This document shows positions 34,330 to 44,288 of a stretch of 64,000 nucleotides of DNA, one piece after another (positions within the stretch are counted from its first letter, which is position 1; every line of letters begins with the position of its first letter). A model generated the notes under the pieces. It ran no database searches, was not told where the DNA came from, and saw only the letters and a list, made by a program, of their open reading frames with translations. The stretch is from NCBI RefSeq assembly GCF_014203275.1, contig NZ_JACHIP010000003.1, forward strand, positions 372,001 to 436,000. Direction: 5' to 3'. The DNA is from Granulicella aggregans. Its GTDB lineage: Bacteria > Acidobacteriota > Terriglobia > Terriglobales > Acidobacteriaceae. Position numbers and translations under genes: made by a program.

Positions 34330-36315
34330 TCATTTGGGGAAGACCAGTTCGTCGTCGCCGAAGACCTGGGTTTCACCCATGCTCGTGTCGGACTTGCCTC
34401 CGTTCGACTGGCGGCAACTTAGACAGACGATGGCACAGGGCGCTGGGGTCGACGTCGTTGAGGCGAAGGCCTGGGTGGGGTTCTGGATGTCGATGTAGCG
34501 GACGAAACGCGAGCGACCGTCGATGCGAAGTTGCGCAAGAAAAGGATAGACATAGAAGGAGTGCGGGCTCATACCGATCTGCGGTTCAGGCATGGGGAGG
34601 TAGGCATCGATGGCTATGTGGCCGCAACCATGCGCCTTGATGGCGTCGGCCATCGCGATCTGTGCAGGTGCCGAGGCGGCGTGTTGGTCAGCGAAGTACA
34701 GCAAAGCTCGTGGCTCGAAGATTGTGGGGAAGCCCTTAGTGTGGAGGAGGGACCGGGTGGAGTTGGATAGTAGATAGGGCCCCGCGATGAAGAGTAAGAA
34801 GGCGGAGAACCCGAGGACCTGCCATGGGCGAGGCAGAAGGCGTTCCGCGACGCAGCCGACGAGGACTGCCGCCATGGCGAAGAGCGGCATGTGGAAGCGA
34901 CTGCCCCAGGGCTGCCAGCGGATGACCGCTGAGTACGCGATGAACGCGATGATGATGCTGAGGGTGTAATAGCGGGCACGCTGGTCTTTCACGTTGAGCC
35001 GCAAGAAGATAAGCGCGGCGAAGCACGCAAGGATAATTGCAAAGTGGACAGGGTTTCCGGCCTGGGTCTCGAGGCGTGAGGGGCGATCAACTTCATAAGG
35101 GAGATTCGACCACAGGGCGCTGGGATCGTCGGGATTTTGGCCGAGAATGCGGATGGTTTTGCGGGCTGCGGACTCGACGACAGTGTTCAACTTCGCGGAT
35201 GGCGTGCCCATCTGCAGCGTGATCTGGCGAAGGGTGTTAGCGGCGATGCTTGCGGGGATGATGTGGCCGTTGCCGAAAGCCAGGCGGGGACCTCCATCTG
35301 GGAACGGAGCATCGAAGGGGGTGCCAGTGATCTGGTAGGCACGAACGAATTGGCCTGCGTTGATTGCGAGTAGAAGAGCGATGAAGAGAGGCAGTCGCTT
35401 GAGCGCCCACATGCGAACAGGCGACGGACGGAAGGCGATGCAGCCGATGAGCAGAATAGGCAGGTAGACGAAGGTTATGCCCTTGGTGAGGCATGAGAGA
35501 CCGCAGGCGAGCGCAGCAGTGACGAGGTCCAGGAGGTTTGGCTCCGCTCCGGCCCTAAGCAGGAAGCAGCAGGCGGTAACAGTAAAGAACGTGACGACGC
35601 CAGTGGTCATAGAGCCCGAGGATTCAAGGAGTAACTCCGGGATCGTAAGCACGAAGAGTGCGGCGAGGAGTTGGCCGGTGCGCCGTGCTCCAAAGCGGCT
35701 GGCGATGAGCGTGACGGCGATGGCCGATCCGGCAAGCGAGAAGAACTCGACCAGGTTGGCGAAGCGATCGGAGCCGGAGAGGAGATAGGAGTTGAGAGTG
35801 ATTATTTCGGCGGCATTGCCGAGCACGATCTGGGTGTAGTCCGGCGTGGGAAAGGGCCGGAGCGTGTGATTACTGACCCAGAAGAGTACGCGGGGCATGT
35901 GGTGTTCCATGACGTCCCAGCTATTGGGCGGGACGACGATGGCGACAACTCCGATGATGGCGAGGATGGCGCATGCAATCGCTGCCAACACGATGTCCAA
36001 GCCGCCGAGGTCAGGAGGTAAATGCACTGCCGGACGATGCTCACCCGCAGGCACAGAGGGGCGCAACTTTTTTGTACGGAGGAGAAAGAAAGTTGCCCCG
36101 GCGAGTGTGATCAGCCACGCCACTGAAAGCGCCGGCCCGGTGAGCAGATAAGGAATGCTCAGAAGCTCAGAGATTGTAACCAAAGTCGTTACAGAAAAGA
36201 TCGCAGCGCGGAGAAGAGCGATACGTGAGCTGTCGCCGCGGAGACGGAAAGTAAAGTAAAGAACGGCTGCAACGGCGACGGGCAGAATTAGGGCCAAGGG
36301 ACCTCGGGCTAGCAC
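34330..36315 (-). CDS. Large polytopic membrane protein, GT39/PMT-like
   Basis: The 661-residue protein has about thirteen hydrophobic helices. After TM3, VVPPNSWDVMEHHMPRVLFW carries the Asp and HHMPR loop seen in ArnT/PMT-like GT-C glycosyltransferases (usual motif D/E-E...Y-H). SCLTKGITFVYLPILLIGCI is also typical of that group. The C-terminal ~130 residues are soluble, periplasmic, and end without a known domain. GTG at 36315 is used with no clear ribosome site. It converges with the GT2 gene, four bases apart, and may use the lipid-linked sugar made there. Confidence 0.78.
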   Translation of the reverse strand: MLARGPLALILPVAVAAVLYFTFRLRGDSSRIALLRAAIFSVTTLVTISELLSIPYLLTGPALSVAWLITLAGATFFLLRTKKLRPSVPAGEHRPAVHLPPDLGGLDIVLAAIACAILAIIGVVAIVVPPNSWDVMEHHMPRVLFWVSNHTLRPFPTPDYTQIVLGNAAEIITLNSYLLSGSDRFANLVEFFSLAGSAIAVTLIASRFGARRTGQLLAALFVLTIPELLLESSGSMTTGVVTFFTVTACCFLLRAGAEPNLLDLVTAALACGLSCLTKGITFVYLPILLIGCIAFRPSPVRMWALKRLPLFIALLLAINAGQFVRAYQITGTPFDAPFPDGGPRLAFGNGHIIPASIAANTLRQITLQMGTPSAKLNTVVESAARKTIRILGQNPDDPSALWSNLPYEVDRPSRLETQAGNPVHFAIILACFAALIFLRLNVKDQRARYYTLSIIIAFIAYSAVIRWQPWGSRFHMPLFAMAAVLVGCVAERLLPRPWQVLGFSAFLLFIAGPYLLSNSTRSLLHTKGFPTIFEPRALLYFADQHAASAPAQIAMADAIKAHGCGHIAIDAYLPMPEPQIGMSPHSFYVYPFLAQLRIDGRSRFVRYIDIQNPTQAFASTTSTPAPCAIVCLSCRQSNGGKSDTSMGETQVFGDDELVFPK

Positions 36316-36383
36316 TGACGATTACGGATACGGAGATGATAGCAAGGGCTATATACTTCTCTCGTTGCATTCGAGGAGAAGCG

Positions 36384-37142
36384 ATGGAACATCGGGTTGT
36401 TGGGACGACTATGCCGGTACTGGAGTTCGCGCTGGGAGCGAACGATGCGATCATCTCGGAGGCGGGGGAGCTATCTTGGATGACGCAGACGATCCAGATG
36501 ACGACGCACACGCAGATGGGTGGCGGGGGTGGCTTCTTTGGCGCGATCAAGAGGATGGCCGGCGGAGGGTCGTTGTTCATGACGGAGTACCGCGCCATTG
36601 GCGCTCCCGGCGAGGTGGCGTTTGCGGCGCGGGTTCCGGGGCATATTGTTCCGGTGCAGGTCGGCAATGGCGTGGAGTACCTGATCCATCGGCATGGCTT
36701 CCTGTGCGCGACGGCTCAGATCGAGCTTGGTGTAGGGTTTCAGCAGTCGCTTGGGGCGGGGATCTTTGGCGGGGATGGCTTCCTGCTGCAGAAGGTGAGC
36801 GGCAATGGGATGGCGTGGTTGGAGCTATCAGGCGAGGTGGTGATCAAGGACCTTCGGCCGGGCGAGACGCTCCGTGTGCATCCGGGTCATGTGGGCGCGT
36901 TTCAATCGAGCGTGAACTTTCAAATTACACGGATTCCCGGGCTGAAGAACATGATCTTTGGTGGCGATGGTATCTTCCTTGCGGCGCTGACAGGACCAGG
37001 GAGAGTTTGGCTGCAGACGCTGCCGATCTCAAGACTGGCTCATCAGTTAATGGAGTACATGCCGGCACAGCGCCGGGCGGAGGGCGTCGAGGATGGTGTC
37101 ATCGGCGGGGTTGTGGGGTCGGTGCTGCGAAACATGCGGTAG
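36384..37142 (+). CDS. AIM24 family protein (TIGR00266)
   Basis: From the ATG at 36384 (GAGGAGAA upstream) the product is 252 residues. The beta-rich fold is recognisable from GTTMPVLEFALGANDAIISE, GELSWMTQTIQMTTHTQMGG, FFGAIKRMAGGGSLFMTEYR and VHPGHVGAFQSSVNFQITRI, characteristic of the AIM24/TIGR00266 family. Bacterial members have no firmly assigned function; a mitochondrial homologue affects inner-membrane architecture. The glycine-rich GGGGGFFG stretch near residue 47 is normal for the family. It stands alone, convergent with a DoxX gene. Confidence 0.88.
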   Translation: MEHRVVGTTMPVLEFALGANDAIISEAGELSWMTQTIQMTTHTQMGGGGGFFGAIKRMAGGGSLFMTEYRAIGAPGEVAFAARVPGHIVPVQVGNGVEYLIHRHGFLCATAQIELGVGFQQSLGAGIFGGDGFLLQKVSGNGMAWLELSGEVVIKDLRPGETLRVHPGHVGAFQSSVNFQITRIPGLKNMIFGGDGIFLAALTGPGRVWLQTLPISRLAHQLMEYMPAQRRAEGVEDGVIGGVVGSVLRNMR

Positions 37143-37150
37143 ATCGCGGG

Positions 37151-37594
37151 CTATTTTTTGCGGTCGAGCAGGGCGTCGATGGACCAACCGTTGAAGCGCA
37201 GAAGGAAGAGTAGCGCTGCGTAGACTGCGGAGTACGTGAGCTGTATCGAGGCGGCTTGCCAGTCCTGAACGAGCGATGAGCCGAAGGTGAGGACGAGCAT
37301 CAGGAGCGCTCCGCCGATGAGGGCGGCACGGGTGCGAAGGCCGACGAGCAAAAGAAAGCCGAAGAGGCCTTCGAGCCAAGGGAGGCCTTGCCCGAACGTG
37401 TGGACTATCGGCTGTGGCAGGGGCGACGCGGCGAACTGAGTGGTGAGCTTTGCGCTGAAGACGGCGGGGCCAGCGATGACGCGACTCACGCCGTGCATTG
37501 CTATGTTGGTTCCGAGAGTGATCCGCAGGAGCGCGTAGGCGGTGAGTTTGTCGCGATCGTTCGGGGGCAGGATGGTTGGGCCTTCGATGCTCAT
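37151..37594 (-). CDS. DoxX-family membrane protein
   Basis: The 147-residue protein has four hydrophobic helices: LRITLGTNIAMHGVSRVIAG, LPWLEGLFGFLLLVGLRTRA, ALIGGALLMLVLTFGSSLVQ and SAVYAALLFLLRFNGWSIDA. These match the DoxX/SURF4-like layout. Family members are linked to redox or organic-acid stress but lack a defined reaction. Its start is divergent from and only eight bases away from the ABC ATPase start at 37603, so promoters of the two must overlap the opposite reading frame. Confidence 0.8.
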   Translation of the reverse strand: MSIEGPTILPPNDRDKLTAYALLRITLGTNIAMHGVSRVIAGPAVFSAKLTTQFAASPLPQPIVHTFGQGLPWLEGLFGFLLLVGLRTRAALIGGALLMLVLTFGSSLVQDWQAASIQLTYSAVYAALLFLLRFNGWSIDALLDRKK

Positions 37595-37602
37595 AAGGAA
37601 TT

Positions 37603-38439
37603 ATGATGCGTCCGGAGCGACGCTGTTATACCCGCTATCCTTTTGTGATGGGACCATTAGACGCAGAGACTTTTTTATCGCTGGAGAATGTGAATGTAGC
37701 GCGTGGGGAGAACGTCGTTCTTCATGACGTGAACCTGTCCGTGAAGAAGGGAGAGCATATTGCGATCCTGGGGCCGAATGGGTGTGGCAAGTCGACTCTG
37801 ATCAAGACGATCACTTGTGAGTGCTACCCGCTGGTGAAGCCCGGGATGAAGGTAAGTATCTTCGGGCGTGAACGGTGGGATCTTACGGAGTTGAAGAAGA
37901 AGCTGGGAGTCGTCTCGGCGGAGTTGCCGGGACGGCCGACGCTTGGGATCACCGGGTTTGACGCAGTATTAACAGGATTCTTTTCCAGCTCGACTTTGTG
38001 GCCGAACTTGAAGGTGACTTCGGAGATGAGGGATAGAGCCGCCGAGGTTTTGAAGCGGATTGATTCGGTGGAGTTGACGGACAAGGTTGTCGGGGAGATG
38101 TCGGCAGGGCAGCAGCGTCGGGTGATGATTGGGCGGGCGCTGGTAGGGTCGGCGGATATGCTGCTGCTCGATGAGCCTTCGAATGCCCTGGATCTTTCGG
38201 CGCAGAAAGACTTACGGGATCTGCTGCGAGGGCTGGCGCAGGACGGGACGGGGATCATGCTGATCACGCACCATATTGCGGATATTCTGCCGGAGATCGA
38301 CCGAGTGTTGATGATGCGAGAGGGACGGATTGTGGCGGACGGGGCCAAGACGGAGTTGCTGACTGCGGAGAGGTTGAGTGGGTTGTTTGGAACGAATGTG
38401 GGGTTGGTGGAGCGGGATGAGTTTTACTTTGCCTGGTGA
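37603..38439 (+). CDS. ABC transporter ATP-binding protein without visible permease
   Basis: This 278-residue ATPase has Walker A ILGPNGCGKSTLIKTI, the Q loop region, a variant signature EMSAGQQRRVMIGRAL (usual LSGGQ), Walker B ADMLLLDEPSNALDL and the H loop LITHHIADI. It resembles the YlmA/ModF-like single-domain ATPases. The N-terminal ~15 residues before MGPLDAETFL may be extra; AAGGA supports the double ATG at 37603/37606. Neither a permease nor a binding protein is adjacent, so the cargo is unknown. Confidence 0.88.
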   Translation: MMRPERRCYTRYPFVMGPLDAETFLSLENVNVARGENVVLHDVNLSVKKGEHIAILGPNGCGKSTLIKTITCECYPLVKPGMKVSIFGRERWDLTELKKKLGVVSAELPGRPTLGITGFDAVLTGFFSSSTLWPNLKVTSEMRDRAAEVLKRIDSVELTDKVVGEMSAGQQRRVMIGRALVGSADMLLLDEPSNALDLSAQKDLRDLLRGLAQDGTGIMLITHHIADILPEIDRVLMMREGRIVADGAKTELLTAERLSGLFGTNVGLVERDEFYFAW

Positions 38440-38450
38440 GAATTTTACGT

Positions 38451-38480
38451 CCCACCATGCGATGAAGTCGCATGGATGGG
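38451..38480. repeat. REP-like palindrome between convergent genes
   Basis: CCATGCGA (38455-38462) and TCGCATGG (38468-38475) pair perfectly around TGAAG, extended by CCCA/TGGG with one bulge. GGGCACCCGGG follows. No T run is present. The sequence belongs to a class of ATGCGATGAAGTCGCAT palindromes that I associate with acidobacterial intergenic repeats. Confidence 0.6.
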
Positions 38481-38511
38481 CACCCGGGCATTATGGGTCT
38501 TTTGAGAAGAA

Positions 38512-39825
38512 CTACTTCGGTGTTGATGACCAGTTTGCCCCGATAAGAGCGACAGCGGAGTCGACCGTGTCCCCGGGTTGTAAGGCAGACTCGTTGGCGA
38601 TGTCGAAGAGGCGGACTATGCCATGGCTGTCGGTGACGATCAGCAGGGGAAGGTCGGTCGCGTTGAAGGTGTCGAGCAGTGCCGGCGGCACGGTGAACGT
38701 CGGTGTTCCGCGTAGAGAGGCTGCTGCGTAGGCGGGATTGAACGATTCTTTCTGGGCCGATGTGTCCTTGGTAGATAACTTGGGCATCTCCTGTGGTGGG
38801 ACGGTCTGAGCGAGCAGGCCATAGATGTAGGCGTCGTGCTGGTTGACCGCGAATATGCCTGCGGGCATCTGTTTGGCGATGCGAATACATTGCGCGCACC
38901 AGTCGGGGAAGAGAAGCAGGACGGTAACCGTGTGGTGGGGTGGTAGCTTCGGCGCGCGCGGGAGAGTCGCGAGCGAGGCTAGTGGCGCGATGGCGGGGAG
39001 TGGCTTGCCGAGGAGCGCATAGCGATCTCTCATGCGGTTGATCGCAATCAGATCATCGTTCGCGATAGCGGACGGCAGCGCAGATTCGATCGCGGCGACG
39101 GTCTCTTGTGCAGCAGCCGGCTCTGCTTGTAGCTGTTGCAGTTCAGCGAGCACGAGGGCTTGCTTGTAGAGATCTGCGGTCGAGGGAGGTGCGTCCGGAG
39201 TGGCTTGTACATCGGGCGATGCGGGATGAAGAGCAGCGAGCAACAGAGGTTGCCGCTTCGCGGCGAGCGTGACCGCGTCGACGGTATATAGCAGGTGCAT
39301 GTAGCCGATGGCCTGGTTGGTCGCGTCGGCGACGACAGAGGTATATGGAACGGCGGTGAGCAGAGCCAGGGCGTCGGTGAGCGCGCTGTGCTCATCTTTG
39401 AGCTGTAGCTCGGCGTTGATGAGCAAGGCATAGGCTTCGGCGAGCCGGGGCTTGGGTGTAACGTCCTCGTGGATGTAGCGATTGGCGGCTGCGACGGTTG
39501 CGGGCCAGGTGAAGCCCAGAGCGCAGAGCCGGCTGAGATCGACGAGCGCGGAGCCTGTGAAGTCGGTCGTAGCGCGCGCTGCACAGGCGACGGACGCCTG
39601 CTTGATGGCGACTCCCAGAGACGACTGCTCGGTGTCGGACCAGTTGGCGACGGCTGCGCGGGTAATCTCGACGGGCCGCATGGCTTCGCGATAGGCGGCT
39701 GCGGGTGAGAGCTCCGGTGTGGATGCGGCTGGCGGTTGTGTGGGGCTTGCGGGGGACTGTGCGAAGACAGCAGGGGAAGTGGCTAGAATTACAGACAGAA
39801 GGATTAGCGGTTTTATTCGGGGCAA
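38512..39825 (-). CDS. Exported protein with C-terminal thioredoxin-like domain
   Basis: TTG at 39825 with GAGGAG six bases upstream gives 437 residues opening with a signal peptide (LPRIKPLILLSVILATSPAV then FAQ). Residues ~45-290 are helical, Ala/Leu-rich and TPR-like (LAEAYALLINAELQLKDEHS). The C-terminal third begins VTVLLLFPDWCAQCIRIAKQ, a thioredoxin-fold strand plus a CXXC active site (CAQC), and ends with LPLLIVTDSHGIVRLFD. A periplasmic thiol-disulfide or peroxide-related role is likely. It lies 80 bases after argA on the same strand and could be read from the arginine operon. Confidence 0.72.
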   Translation of the reverse strand: MPRIKPLILLSVILATSPAVFAQSPASPTQPPAASTPELSPAAAYREAMRPVEITRAAVANWSDTEQSSLGVAIKQASVACAARATTDFTGSALVDLSRLCALGFTWPATVAAANRYIHEDVTPKPRLAEAYALLINAELQLKDEHSALTDALALLTAVPYTSVVADATNQAIGYMHLLYTVDAVTLAAKRQPLLLAALHPASPDVQATPDAPPSTADLYKQALVLAELQQLQAEPAAAQETVAAIESALPSAIANDDLIAINRMRDRYALLGKPLPAIAPLASLATLPRAPKLPPHHTVTVLLLFPDWCAQCIRIAKQMPAGIFAVNQHDAYIYGLLAQTVPPQEMPKLSTKDTSAQKESFNPAYAAASLRGTPTFTVPPALLDTFNATDLPLLIVTDSHGIVRLFDIANESALQPGDTVDSAVALIGANWSSTPK

Positions 39826-39905
39826 GCGTTGCTCCTCGGATGATCGGGCTTGCACAACGAGGTGATGTTAGCTTAACCGCGGCAGAGTTGTGAGGGGTAA
39901 ATCGG

Positions 39906-40523
39906 TTAGTTGTGGGGAATGACACCGGTCTGGAGCTTGACTAGCTCTGGCTGCGGTAGGCGGCTGGGGCCCAGCACGGCCATCCTTGGTAGCGGGCCGC
40001 GAACCATGGCGACTTCGTCGCAGGCGTAGAGGCGCGGGCAGGCCTGGCAGTCTTTGTAGATCTTGTCGGGCAGAGCGGTGCGGTCGGCGGTGCGGAAGCC
40101 GAAGTGGAAGAAGAAGTCCGGGATGCGCGTGAAGAGGCTGACGCAGACGACGCCTTGCTCCTCGGCTTCGGCGAGCAGCGCCTTCAGGATGCGGCCGCCT
40201 GCGCCTTGGCCCTTGGCTTCGGGTTTGACGACGATGCTGCGGACCTCTGCGAGGTGCGGGCCGTAGAGATGCAGCGCACCGCAGCCGAGGAAGACGCCAG
40301 CTTCTGACTCGGCGATGTGGAAGTCGCGGACGTTTTCGCAGATCTCGGCGTAGTTGCGGCGGAGGAGGGTGCCGTCGTGCGAGAGCGAGTTGACGAGCTC
40401 GAAGATGTGGACGGCGTCCTGGAGCTTGGCCTGGCGCACGATCGCGCCGCCGACGCGGGGACGCGATGAGTCGGTCGAGGTGGAGTCGCTGATCGCTCCG
40501 ACGAGTGTAGAGAGTACGGACAT
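39906..40523 (-). CDS. argA: Short N-acetylglutamate synthase (GNAT type)
   Basis: This 205-residue GNAT enzyme lacks an amino-acid-kinase domain, as in the short bacterial NAGS proteins that acetylate glutamate to start arginine synthesis. RQAKLQDAVHIFELVNSLSH, RSIVVKPEAKGQGAGGRILK (acetyl-CoA loop) and FFFHFGFRTADRTALPDKIY are family features. KDCQACPRLYACDEVAMVRG is the cysteine-containing C-terminal signature. It starts eight bases after the argH stop and is the last enzyme gene of the operon. Symbol argA is by function; some schemes use other names for this short form. Confidence 0.85.
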   Translation of the reverse strand: MSVLSTLVGAISDSTSTDSSRPRVGGAIVRQAKLQDAVHIFELVNSLSHDGTLLRRNYAEICENVRDFHIAESEAGVFLGCGALHLYGPHLAEVRSIVVKPEAKGQGAGGRILKALLAEAEEQGVVCVSLFTRIPDFFFHFGFRTADRTALPDKIYKDCQACPRLYACDEVAMVRGPLPRMAVLGPSRLPQPELVKLQTGVIPHN

Positions 40524-40531
40524 TTCTTTGC

Positions 40532-41950
40532 TTACTTCTCGCTTTCGGTCTCGCGTGTGGACACCTTCTTTTTAGATGCGACCAGGGCTTCGGCGACGCG
40601 AGGGCGCGCGGTTCCGCCGATAACGTCGTGACAATCCAGTGTAGCTTCCAGCGTGATTGCGGCAAAGAAGTCTTCGGCGAAGGCGGGTGACAGTTGTTGT
40701 AGCTCGGGGAGCGTGATGTCGTCGAGTTCGCGCTTGGTTTCGATGCCGAGGCGGACGGCGTTGCCGATGATCTCGTGTGCCTTACGGAAGGGCACGCCTT
40801 TATTTGAGAGATAGGTTGCGGCGGCCATGGCGTTGAGGTAGCCGGTGGTGGCGGCGGTCTTCATTCGGTCGAAGTTGAACTTCAGAGCGCGGGTGAAGGC
40901 AGGAAGGACGGAGAGGATTCCAGCGATGGTGTCCGCGGAATCGAAGACCGGCTCCTGGCCCTCTTGCAGGTCTTTGTTGTAAGCGAGCGGCAGGCCCTTG
41001 ATGAGCGTGGCCAGCGTCGTGGCCGCGCCGAGCAGGCGGCCGGACTTGCCGCGGATGAGTTCGGTCAGGTCGGGGTTCTTCTTCTGCGGCATGGCAGAGG
41101 AGCCGGTGGAGAAGGCTTCGGGGAGATCGAGGAAGCCAAACTCGGCCGTTGAATACAGAGTAAGTTCTTCGGCGAATCGGGATATGTGAATGCCGAGCGT
41201 GGCAATGGCCTGGGTGAAGTCGAGGGCGAAGTCGCGGTCGGAGGTTGCATCCATGCTGTTGGGCGTGGGCGCGGTAAACTTGAGCTCACGAGCTGCGATG
41301 GTACGGTCGAGGGCGAGGGTCGCGCCGGCGACTGCTCCCGAGCCAAGCGGGCAATAGTTCATGCGGGCGCGCGCGTCGGTGAGGCGGGAGATGTCGCGCT
41401 CGATCATGCTGGCGTAGGCGAGCAGCCAGTGCGCGACGAGCACGGGTTCGGCACGCTGAAGATGGGTGTACGAAGGGATCACGCTGTCGCCTGCTTCAGT
41501 CGCGAGCGTGGTGAGGGCTTCGTGCCAGGCGCGAAGGCCAGCGACCGTGTTATCGATGGCGTCGCGGACGAAGAGACGCATGTCGGTAGCAATCTGCTCG
41601 TTGCGGCTGCGGCCGGTGTGGAGCTTCAGGGCGAGGTTGCCGATGTGTTTGGTGAGTTCTAGTTCGACGAAGTGGTGGATGTCTTCGGCGTTGGTGGCTT
41701 TGGCGAGGATGGTCTCGGCGTGCAGGGGATTGCTCGTCACAACTGCATCGAGGCCTTCGAGCATCTTCGTTAGTTCGGCCTCGGTGAGGATGCCTGCGGC
41801 TGCAATGGCTCGGGCGTGTGCCTTCGATGCGGCTACCTCCTGGGGCAGGAGTCGCCAGTCGAAGGGGAAGGAGCGCTGCCAGTCTTCGAAGGCTGAGTTG
41901 AGGGGCTCGCGGAAGCGGCCTGACCACATTTTTGTCGGTTCGTTGGACAT
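40532..41950 (-). CDS. argH: Argininosuccinate lyase
   Basis: The 472-residue protein cleaves argininosuccinate to arginine and fumarate, the last pathway step. It begins MWSGRFREPLNSAFEDWQRS, and contains HTGRSRNEQIATDMRLFVRD, YTHLQRAEPVLVAHWLLAYA, the fumarase-superfamily signature GSSAMPQKKNPDLTELIRGK (catalytic Ser loop) and NKDLQEGQEPVFDSADT. Length is normal. It lies 17 bases after the small secreted gene and eight bases before argA. Confidence 0.96.
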   Translation of the reverse strand: MSNEPTKMWSGRFREPLNSAFEDWQRSFPFDWRLLPQEVAASKAHARAIAAAGILTEAELTKMLEGLDAVVTSNPLHAETILAKATNAEDIHHFVELELTKHIGNLALKLHTGRSRNEQIATDMRLFVRDAIDNTVAGLRAWHEALTTLATEAGDSVIPSYTHLQRAEPVLVAHWLLAYASMIERDISRLTDARARMNYCPLGSGAVAGATLALDRTIAARELKFTAPTPNSMDATSDRDFALDFTQAIATLGIHISRFAEELTLYSTAEFGFLDLPEAFSTGSSAMPQKKNPDLTELIRGKSGRLLGAATTLATLIKGLPLAYNKDLQEGQEPVFDSADTIAGILSVLPAFTRALKFNFDRMKTAATTGYLNAMAAATYLSNKGVPFRKAHEIIGNAVRLGIETKRELDDITLPELQQLSPAFAEDFFAAITLEATLDCHDVIGGTARPRVAEALVASKKKVSTRETESEK

Positions 41951-41967
41951 TTAGGTTCAAACTCTTT

Positions 41968-42375
41968 CTAGTTTGCTGAGCACTGCGGACCGGTCACTTG
42001 TAATTTATGCAACTGAGCCTTGGAATAGCCGGATTGCTTCCGACGTGTTCGTTGTAATGCACGTAGCTTGGGTGTGCTGAGTTCATCACACTCCATTACT
42101 GCGTCCCAAACTGTGCCGGTAATGGGATCGACAGCGTAGAAGCCAATCTCCACGCTTCCGCCTGGAAGTCCCTCCCAGATTGCATTGAAAACATAAAGTC
42201 CCTTGTCTGCACTTTTGTCTGCGAGAAGTTGGAAGCCGGGCATTTGCTTGGCCTTTGAACTTATTGCGGCCATCGCAAATCTGCTTGCTTCTTCGGCGGA
42301 CATCTTCGTTGGGCGTTGAGCGTGGGTGACGGCAACAGTACCTGATAGAAGGAGCGCGATGAGGATTGACTTCAT
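41968..42375 (-). CDS. Small exported protein of unknown function inside the arginine operon
   Basis: This 135-residue protein has a signal peptide MKSILIALLLSGTVAVTHAQ. The mature part is a mixed alpha/beta domain of ~115 residues with GLYVFNAIWEGLPGGSVEIG and FYAVDPITGTVWDAVMECDE, and a basic C-terminal stretch (RTRRKQSGYSKAQLHKLQ). I do not recognise a family. The YAVDPxTGxVWD stretch recalls PepSY-like or lipoprotein-associated small domains, but weakly. It sits between argG and argH, 91 bases after a repeat-bearing gap, and looks like a later insertion into the operon. Confidence 0.65.
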   Translation of the reverse strand: MKSILIALLLSGTVAVTHAQRPTKMSAEEASRFAMAAISSKAKQMPGFQLLADKSADKGLYVFNAIWEGLPGGSVEIGFYAVDPITGTVWDAVMECDELSTPKLRALQRTRRKQSGYSKAQLHKLQVTGPQCSAN

Positions 42376-42389
42376 TATGAGTACCTCAG

Positions 42390-42442
42390 GGGCTAAAGCC
42401 CGGAAGCAACTGCGACAGTTACGGCACGGCTGAAGCCGTGCC
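42390..42442. repeat. Pair of palindromic intergenic repeats between argG and the small exported gene
   Basis: GGGCTAAAGCCC (42390-42401) and GGCACGGCTGAAGCCGTGCC (42423-42442; 8-base perfect arms, TGAA loop) lie in the 91-base gap. Both look like REP-type elements (the GGCTGAAGCC core is a recurrent class). Each could form a hairpin in the operon mRNA. No T run. Confidence 0.6.
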
Positions 42443-42466
42443 CTTAAGCGAGACGAGTGTTACGTC

Positions 42467-43919
<1,453 letters not shown>

Positions 43920-43928
43920 GCCCACGAA

Positions 43929-44255
43929 CTATTTCTGGTCGGCGATAGCTTGTTGCGGGGGGAGCATCTGCCAGTGGTGTTGTGGGCAAAGGTCTTTGAA
44001 TTCAGGATTGGTTTGGGCGATGAGGGCGAGTTTCTTTGCGCGGGTCCAGCCTTTGATTTCTTTCTCGCGCGAGATGGCTGAGCGTATGTCGGTGAACTCT
44101 TCGTGCAGCAGGACTCTCTTGCAGCCATACTTTGTTGCGAAGGTGGACTTGATGCCGTTGCGGTGTTCCCAGAGACGTTTGTCGAAGTCGCTGGTTACGC
44201 CCGTGTACAGGGTGCCGGTCTCGCTGCCGAGGATGTAGACGTGGCCTTCTGGCAT
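43929..44255 (-). CDS. Small GIY-YIG nuclease-family protein
   Basis: This is a 108-residue single-domain protein. GHVYILGSETGTLYTGVTSD contains the paired GIY-YIG-like motif (VYIL and LYTGVT). RLWEHRNG (catalytic Arg), KRVLLHEEF and SREKEIKGWTRAKKLALI (metal-binding Glu and basic helix) follow the UPF0213/YhbQ-like order. Such proteins are often predicted endonucleases of unclear role. It lies between argF and argG, with imperfect inverted repeats starting 10 bases beyond its stop and 34 bases before its start. The compact ~500-base unit looks mobile. Confidence 0.88.
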   Translation of the reverse strand: MPEGHVYILGSETGTLYTGVTSDFDKRLWEHRNGIKSTFATKYGCKRVLLHEEFTDIRSAISREKEIKGWTRAKKLALIAQTNPEFKDLCPQHHWQMLPPQQAIADQK

Positions 44256-44288
44256 TCGTGGCTCCCTTTACACGGGCGGTTTGGGTTG

